Source: an uncultured Paracoccaceae bacterium (GTDB lineage: Bacteria; Pseudomonadota; Alphaproteobacteria; Rhodobacterales; Rhodobacteraceae). From it: DNA of 64,000 bases. Each line of letters begins with the position of its first letter. The stretch's first letter is position 1. Made by a program: the position numbers and the translations under genes. The notes under the pieces are model-generated. The model saw only the letters and a program-made list of their open reading frames with translations. It did not search any database and was not told where the DNA came from. Of this stretch, positions 59,114 through 64,000 are shown one piece after another. Where the stretch lies: assembly GCA_947501355.1 (NCBI GenBank), contig CANMVA010000003.1:1-64000 (forward strand). The letters run 5' to 3'.

Positions 59114-61060
59114 ATGCGCTTTCTGGCTCTTTTCTTCGCGGCTGCGATCTCTCTCAGTGTGTCTGGCGTACAGGCACAACCCACTGATCTGAAGGCGGTT
59201 CTTGAGCTTCACGCAGAGCAGATCGAACGGCCCAAGCGGCTGCAAGTGGGCGAAGTGGTCGAGGATCTGATTGCCCTCGGCACGCCCGAGGTGACCGAAT
59301 TTCTACAGCGTTGGCAGAACCGCGAATTGCACATGCGCGAGGCCGACGGACAGTTTTTCTATGTGGGCGAGGGGACGCCGATCGAATTGATCGACGTCGT
59401 CAGTGGGCAGGTGGTTGGAACTGCAGAAGACTCAGAGCTGAAACAGCTCAGACCGAATGCAGGGGTGCGTCGGGTTTTGGGCTCGGCTATGGTGCAGTTC
59501 CAACTATCTGATCCCAATATCCTGCGCCGTGTCGCAGCGGTGGACTCCATCGCGCGCCGCCCGCAGGCCGATCAATTGGCGCCTTTGCTGGCCTCCATCC
59601 CCAACGAGCCGGACGCCGCGTTGAAAGAGCGCAAAGAGCGGCTAGCAGGCCTGCTGACCGCGCGGTTTGGCGAAACGACAGAGGACCGCGTCGCCGCGAT
59701 TGAAGCGCTGTCGGGCGAGCTGTCGCTGGACGTGCAGGCGGTGATGAACCAAATCCTGACGACCCGCGATGCCGTCGCCGTGACATTGCCCGAAAACGAG
59801 AACATCGCCGAAGTTTACGAAGTCGGCACCGACCTGAGCACGGCAGAGGCCTACGCTCAGCTTGTCAGCGCCGACCTGGCGCTTGCTTTGATCCCGAACG
59901 ACGCCATCCGCACCGCACTTGCGGCCAACATTGACGGCGGATTTGTCGGGGGCGTCCCGGTTGCTCAACTGAACACTGACGCCGCCCGCGCGACCGCCTA
60001 CACTGCTTTGGCTGAGGTCGGGACAGTGCCGCCTTTGGTGACAGAGGCTGACATCACCTCTGCCGTACAATCCCATGTTTTCTACGCGGTTTATACCGAG
60101 CCAGACGTGGCCGTGACCGATGCGGCGAACGAAGCTTTGTCCGAAATCACGACCCGCGTCGGCATGAACCAAGCGCTTGATCTGACGCTGGACGGGCTGT
60201 CGCTGGCTTCGATCTACTTCCTTGCGGCGATCGGCTTGGCGATCACCTTCGGCGTGATGGGCGTCATCAACATGGCCCATGGGGAGTTCATCATGATGGG
60301 CGCCTACACCGGCTATGTCGTGCAGCTTTTCATCCCCGATTACACGCTGTCGATCCTCGTCGCCTTGCCGCTTGCCTTCGCCGTCACCTTCGGCGCAGGC
60401 GTCGCGATGGAGCGGCTGGTGATCCGCTGGCTCTATCACCGCCCGCTTGAGACATTGCTGGCCACATTCGGTATTTCCATCGCGCTGCAGCAGCTTGCGA
60501 AGAACATCTTCGGTACACAGGCGCGTCCGCTGACCTCTCCGGGGTGGCTCGACGGGGCTTGGGTGCTGAACGATGTCGTCTCGATCAGCTATATCCGCAT
60601 CGCGATCTTCATCCTCGCGCTGATTTTCCTTGGGCTGCTGCTGTTTATCCTTAACAAAACGCGTCTTGGCCTGGAGGTCCGTGCCGTCACTCAAAACCCC
60701 GGAATGGCCGCGTCGATGGGCATCAACCCCGACCGGATCAACATGCTGACCTTCGGGCTAGGCTCCGGCATCGCGGGGATCGCGGGCGTGGCCATCGGGC
60801 TTTACGCCAAGGTCACCTCAGAGATGGGCGCGGACTATATCGTGCAGAGCTTCATGACGGTCGTTTTGGGCGGTGTCGGCAATGTCTGGGGCACGCTTGC
60901 AGGCGCATCGCTGATCGGCTTCCTTCAAAAAGGGATCGAGTGGTTTAACCCGGCCAATACGCTGGCCGCACAAACCTACATGATCCTTTTCATCATTCTT
61001 TTCATACAGTTCCGGCCCAAGGGCATCGTCGCCCTCAAAGGCCGCGCGGCGGGGGATTAA
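59114..61060 (+). CDS. urtB: UrtB, urea transporter permease with large N-terminal periplasmic part
   Basis: 648 aa. A signal-like N-terminus (MRFLALFFAAAISLSVSGVQA) and a long soluble region (about 22-350, with HEAT-like helical repeats) precede the LivH-type permease, FGVMGVINMAHGEFIMMGAYTGYV onward, with about eight membrane segments and the GLEVRAVTQNPGMAASMGI loop. The membrane part is standard, while the soluble region is longer than in most UrtB proteins. AAGG lies about 10 bases upstream of ATG. It forms the channel with UrtC. Confidence 0.9.
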   Translation: MRFLALFFAAAISLSVSGVQAQPTDLKAVLELHAEQIERPKRLQVGEVVEDLIALGTPEVTEFLQRWQNRELHMREADGQFFYVGEGTPIELIDVVSGQVVGTAEDSELKQLRPNAGVRRVLGSAMVQFQLSDPNILRRVAAVDSIARRPQADQLAPLLASIPNEPDAALKERKERLAGLLTARFGETTEDRVAAIEALSGELSLDVQAVMNQILTTRDAVAVTLPENENIAEVYEVGTDLSTAEAYAQLVSADLALALIPNDAIRTALAANIDGGFVGGVPVAQLNTDAARATAYTALAEVGTVPPLVTEADITSAVQSHVFYAVYTEPDVAVTDAANEALSEITTRVGMNQALDLTLDGLSLASIYFLAAIGLAITFGVMGVINMAHGEFIMMGAYTGYVVQLFIPDYTLSILVALPLAFAVTFGAGVAMERLVIRWLYHRPLETLLATFGISIALQQLAKNIFGTQARPLTSPGWLDGAWVLNDVVSISYIRIAIFILALIFLGLLLFILNKTRLGLEVRAVTQNPGMAASMGINPDRINMLTFGLGSGIAGIAGVAIGLYAKVTSEMGADYIVQSFMTVVLGGVGNVWGTLAGASLIGFLQKGIEWFNPANTLAAQTYMILFIILFIQFRPKGIVALKGRAAGD

Positions 61061-61064
61061 GGCG

Positions 61065-62231
61065 ATGGAACGCTCGTTCATCATGCGCAACCCGTCGGTT
61101 TTGTGGTTCCTTCTGGCGCTCGCCATCTTCACGCTGGGCGTCACGATCCTGTCGGAAGCGTTCGGGATCGGTGGCCTCTCCACCTCGTTCATCAAGACGC
61201 TGGGCAAGACGCTTTGCCTGTGCCTAATCGCCGTCGCGATGGACGTCGTTTGGGGCTATTGCGGGATCTTGTCGCTGGGCCATTTCGCCTTTTTCGGGCT
61301 GGGCGGCTACGCCATCGGCATGTGGCTGATGTATGCCCGCACAGAGGAAATCGTGGTTAATTCCCTGAACGAAGGCGCGATCCCCCCCACGCAGCAAGAA
61401 ATCATCGACGGCATCGGCACTCAGATCTTCGGCGTCGTTGGATCGTCCGAATTTCCGCTGATCTGGGCGTTTTCCCATTCACTTGGGTTGCAATTGCTGA
61501 TGGTCGTTCTGGTGCCGGGCCTTCTGGCGCTGGTCTTCGGTTGGCTCGCCTTCCGCAGCCGCGTCACGGGCGTCTATCTGTCGATCCTGACCCAGGCGAT
61601 GACGCTGGCTCTGGCGCTCTACCTGTTCCAAAACGACAGCGGTTTGCGCGGCAATAATGGCCTGTCGGGTCTGCAAAACATCCCCGGCCTTGACCACCTT
61701 GGGCAGGCCACGATTTCGATGTGGTTCTTCTGGGCCTCCGCCATTGCTTTGGGCGCGGGATACGTTCTGTTTGCCTGGGTCACATCGGGCAAAATGGGAA
61801 GCGTCATCCGCGGCATTCGAGACGACGAAAGCCGCGTGAGGTTCCTTGGGTATCATGTTGAAAGCTATAAGCTTTTCGTCTTTACCCTGACTGCGGTCGT
61901 CGCAGGCATCGCGGGCGCGCTCTACTATCCGCAGGCGGGCATCATCAACCCCGCCGAAATCGCGCCCATCGCGTCGATCTACCTCGCCGTTTGGGTCGCC
62001 ATTGGCGGGCGCGGGCGGCTATACGGGGCGGTCATCGGCGCGGCGTTCGTCTCCCTGCTGTCGAGCTGGTTCACCGGTGGCGGCGCGCCGTCGATCCCGC
62101 TGGGGTTCTACACAATCCAATGGACCGATTGGTGGTTGGTGCTGCTGGGCGTGTCCTTCGTCGCCGTCACGCTCTTCTTCCCCAAAGGCATCGGCGGTCT
62201 CTTTGATTATTTGGTGAGGAAAGACCCATGA
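61065..62231 (+). CDS. urtC: UrtC, urea transporter permease
   Basis: 388 aa LivM-type permease with about nine membrane segments. WGYCGILSLGHFAFFGLGGYAIGMW near residue 62 and RGIRDDESRVRFLGYHVESYK near 235 are the family blocks that contact the ATPases. ATG at 61065 lies 4 bp after urtB's stop; M7 (61083) is an alternative. urtD overlaps its 3' end (ATGA). It works with UrtB as heterodimeric permease. Confidence 0.92.
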   Translation: MERSFIMRNPSVLWFLLALAIFTLGVTILSEAFGIGGLSTSFIKTLGKTLCLCLIAVAMDVVWGYCGILSLGHFAFFGLGGYAIGMWLMYARTEEIVVNSLNEGAIPPTQQEIIDGIGTQIFGVVGSSEFPLIWAFSHSLGLQLLMVVLVPGLLALVFGWLAFRSRVTGVYLSILTQAMTLALALYLFQNDSGLRGNNGLSGLQNIPGLDHLGQATISMWFFWASAIALGAGYVLFAWVTSGKMGSVIRGIRDDESRVRFLGYHVESYKLFVFTLTAVVAGIAGALYYPQAGIINPAEIAPIASIYLAVWVAIGGRGRLYGAVIGAAFVSLLSSWFTGGGAPSIPLGFYTIQWTDWWLVLLGVSFVAVTLFFPKGIGGLFDYLVRKDP

Positions 62232-62968
62232 GCACGCTTCTTGAGGTCTCAGGCGTCACCGTCAGTTTCGACGGCTTCCGCGCCATCAACAACCTATCCT
62301 TCCAGATCGGAGAGCCCGAATTGCGCGCCGTTATCGGCCCGAATGGCGCGGGAAAGACGACGTTTATGGACATCATCACCGGGAAGACGAAACCCGATGA
62401 AGGTCGCGTGATCTGGGGCGAAAAATCCGTGTCCCTGCTCGATATGTCCGAAAGCGCGATTGCACGCGCAGGCGTGGGCCGCAAGTTCCAGAAACCCACT
62501 GTGTTTGAGGATCAGACCGTGCGGGAGAACCTGGCGATGGCGCTGAAGAACCCGCGCGGGCCGTTTGATGTACTTTGGTATAAGAAGACCGCGCAGGGCG
62601 CTGAGAAGATTGAAGAAATCGCGGAAGAGATTGGTCTGACCGATGAGTTGAAACGCAGGGCGGGTGACCTGTCCCACGGTCAAAAGCAATGGTTGGAGAT
62701 CGGGATGCTGCTTGCCCAGGACCCGCGTTTGCTGCTGATTGACGAGCCTGCGGCGGGCATGACGCCTGCCGAACGCGAGCATACGACTGACCTGATCAAA
62801 CGCGCGGCAGAGACCTGCGCCGTCGTCGTGATCGAGCACGATATGGAGTTCGTGCGCCGTCTCGATTGCAAGGTCACCGTGCTGCATGAAGGCGCGGTTC
62901 TGGCCGAAGGCACTCTCGATCATGTCACGCAGAACCAGGACGTCATCGACGTCTATCTGGGACGGTAA
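62228..62968 (+). CDS. urtD: UrtD, urea transporter ATPase
   Basis: 246 aa LivG-type ATPase. Walker A GPNGAGKTTFMDIITG near residue 36, signature LSHGQKQWLEIGMLL near 146, Walker B LLLIDEPAAGM near 167, with VGRKFQKPTVFEDQTVREN as the branched-chain-type block. The signature has His in place of the usual Gly-Gly pair, as in other UrtD/LivG proteins. It pairs with UrtE. ATG overlaps the urtC stop. Confidence 0.92.
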   Translation: MSTLLEVSGVTVSFDGFRAINNLSFQIGEPELRAVIGPNGAGKTTFMDIITGKTKPDEGRVIWGEKSVSLLDMSESAIARAGVGRKFQKPTVFEDQTVRENLAMALKNPRGPFDVLWYKKTAQGAEKIEEIAEEIGLTDELKRRAGDLSHGQKQWLEIGMLLAQDPRLLLIDEPAAGMTPAEREHTTDLIKRAAETCAVVVIEHDMEFVRRLDCKVTVLHEGAVLAEGTLDHVTQNQDVIDVYLGR

Positions 62969-62971
62969 ATC

Positions 62972-63667
62972 ATGTTGAATGTCGAAAACCTGACCCTGCA
63001 TTACGGCCAAAGCCAGATACTCTATGACGTAAACCTGCGCGCTGAAGCGGGGCAGGTTACGGCTGTGATGGGCACAAATGGCGTTGGCAAAACCAGCCTG
63101 CTGAAAGCGATTTCCGGGCGGCATCCTTATAGCGGCGGAATGATCACCGTGGGCGACGCCGCGCTGAACCACCCGTCCGCATTTGAGGCCGCGCGCGCAG
63201 GCATCGCCTATGTGCCGCAGGGACGCGAAGTGTTCCCGCTAATGACGGTGCAGGAAAATCTGCAATCGGGCTTTGCCTGCCTTCCCAAGGACGCGCACAC
63301 GATTCCGGACAAGATTTTTGAGCTTTTCCCGGTCCTTGCCGAGATGAAGGACCGCAGGGGCGGGGACCTGTCAGGCGGTCAGCAACAGCAATTGGCCATC
63401 GCGCGGGCATTGATTACGAAGCCGCGTGTGTTGTTGCTGGACGAGCCCACTGAGGGCATCCAGCCCAACATCATCCAGCAGATCGGGCGCGTGATTGCGC
63501 AGCTGCGCGATGAGGGTGAAATGGCCATTGTGCTGGTCGAGCAGTTCTTCGACTTCGCCTATGATCTGGCCGATGAGTTCGTGGCGCTGAACCGGGGCGA
63601 GGTTGTTCTAAGCGATCCCAAAGCCAAGGTGACGCGCGAGGCGTTGATGGAGCGTGTGTCGATCTGA
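62972..63667 (+). CDS. urtE: UrtE, urea transporter ATPase
   Basis: 231 aa LivF-type ATPase. Walker A GTNGVGKTSLLKAISG near residue 32, YVPQGREVFPLMTVQENL near 75, signature LSGGQQQQLAIARAL near 133 and Walker B LLLDEPTEGI near 155. It completes the urtABCDE set. It starts 3 bp after urtD. No urease genes are in the window. Confidence 0.92.
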   Translation: MLNVENLTLHYGQSQILYDVNLRAEAGQVTAVMGTNGVGKTSLLKAISGRHPYSGGMITVGDAALNHPSAFEAARAGIAYVPQGREVFPLMTVQENLQSGFACLPKDAHTIPDKIFELFPVLAEMKDRRGGDLSGGQQQQLAIARALITKPRVLLLDEPTEGIQPNIIQQIGRVIAQLRDEGEMAIVLVEQFFDFAYDLADEFVALNRGEVVLSDPKAKVTREALMERVSI

Positions 63668-63689
63668 TCCTTGAAGCCCGCTTATATTG

Positions 63690-63715
63690 ACGCTATATAC
63701 CGTCTATATTAGCGT
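63690..63715. promoter_or_regulatory. TA-rich imperfect palindrome before the antitoxin-like gene
   Basis: ACGCTATATA (63690-63699) and TATATTAGCGT (63705-63715) form a near-dyad 13 bases before the next ATG. This is the position of an autoregulatory operator for an antitoxin. Confidence 0.4.
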
Positions 63716-63727
63716 TAGGATATAGCT

Positions 63728-64000
63728 ATGAGTCTCGTCGACTTCTCGGAAAACGGACAATTTGCGCCCAAGAAAATCGCTGCTGCTTTGCGGACGACAA
63801 GCGAAGAAGTTGCGCGCAGCGTGGGTCTTGGCAAAGACGCGGTGCAGCGGCGCGATCGGATCGGGTCGGACCGCACGCAAAAGCGGCTGCGCGAAATGGT
63901 CGAGATCATCAACAAGGTCGAGCCACGGTTCGGATCCTATTTGATGGCCTATGCGTGGTTCCGGTCAGAGCCTTTGCCCGGCTTTTCAGGACGCACGGCG
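63728..64000 (+). CDS. Xre/MbcA/ParS-type antitoxin (3' end outside window)
   Basis: Open from ATG at 63728 to the edge (91 codons). The sequence has an N-terminal helical part (EEVARSVGLGKDAVQRRDRIGS) and a start of the MbcA/ParS C-terminal domain (RLREMVEIINKVEPRFGS, LMAYAWFRSEPLPGFSGRTA), which in this family binds the RES toxin. A RES-domain toxin gene is expected just beyond the edge. The upstream dyad is a possible autorepression site. The helix-turn-helix resembles SymE/Xre types. Confidence 0.7.
   Translation, partial: MSLVDFSENGQFAPKKIAAALRTTSEEVARSVGLGKDAVQRRDRIGSDRTQKRLREMVEIINKVEPRFGSYLMAYAWFRSEPLPGFSGRTA

Noticed and set aside
59642-60694. Minus-strand 350 aa open frame opposite urtB
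   Set aside because: Antisense shadow of a well-supported permease gene.
1-64000. tRNA, rRNA, CRISPR and intact insertion sequences
   Set aside because: None was recognised by reading; no repeat arrays or transposase genes were found.

Overview
The window looks like chromosomal DNA of a marine alphaproteobacterium of the Rhodobacterales/Roseobacter type. The basis is high-GC codon use, tightly packed operons joined by ATGA or TGATG overlaps, an alphaproteobacterial curli operon with CsgH, a PrtD/HlyD-type type I exporter beside a SapC-family gene, several sulfotransferases, and urea (urtABCDE), molybdate (modABC) and zinc (zur-znuCB) uptake systems. No rRNA, tRNA, CRISPR array or intact insertion sequence was seen.

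Region 1 (1-8.2 kb) is a first exopolysaccharide (EPS) cluster: a Wzz-like protein cut by the window edge, an ExoY-like initiating transferase, a Wzx-like flippase, a Wzy-like polymerase, GT4 and GT2 glycosyltransferases and two sulfotransferases. Region 2 (8.2-12.7 kb) holds a small secreted protein, an RTX-type calcium-binding protein, a TIGR03643 protein, a CIA30-like protein, and a PlsC-like/CdsA-like phospholipid gene pair.

Region 3 (13-42.4 kb) is a second, larger EPS cluster. It has an export protein, a DegT aminotransferase, a PIG-L deacetylase, a formyltransferase and a PglC-like initiating transferase on the minus strand. A divergent operon carries GT4, a Wzz/tyrosine kinase, a polysaccharide lyase, Wzx, Wzy, GT4 and a sulfotransferase. 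A FlaA1/WbpM-type dehydratase, more GT4 genes, a degenerate cytidylyltransferase homologue, HAD and ATP-grasp genes, a fourth sulfotransferase, a nitroreductase-like gene, a polysaccharide pyruvyl transferase, a membrane AraC-type regulator and a UDP-glucuronate 4-epimerase-like gene follow. Dehydratase, aminotransferase, formyltransferase and PglC-like enzyme together suggest a formamido-dideoxy sugar at the start of the repeat unit. Pyruvyl and sulfate groups would make the polymer acidic.

Region 4 (42.4-46.8 kb) is a type I secretion pair (PrtD-like ABC, HlyD-like adaptor) with SapC and a relic of a second HlyD C-terminus. Region 5 (46.7-52 kb) is zinc and molybdate uptake; zur has a palindromic Zur-box-like site upstream. 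Region 6 (52-57.4 kb) is a curli operon (csgA-csgH-csgB-csgF-csgG plus an IalB-like gene) with a LuxR/CsgD-like regulator nearby. Region 7 (57.4-63.7 kb) is the urea transporter operon, followed at the edge by an Xre/MbcA-type antitoxin gene. The overall theme is surface matrix: two polysaccharides, amyloid fibres and secreted RTX protein.
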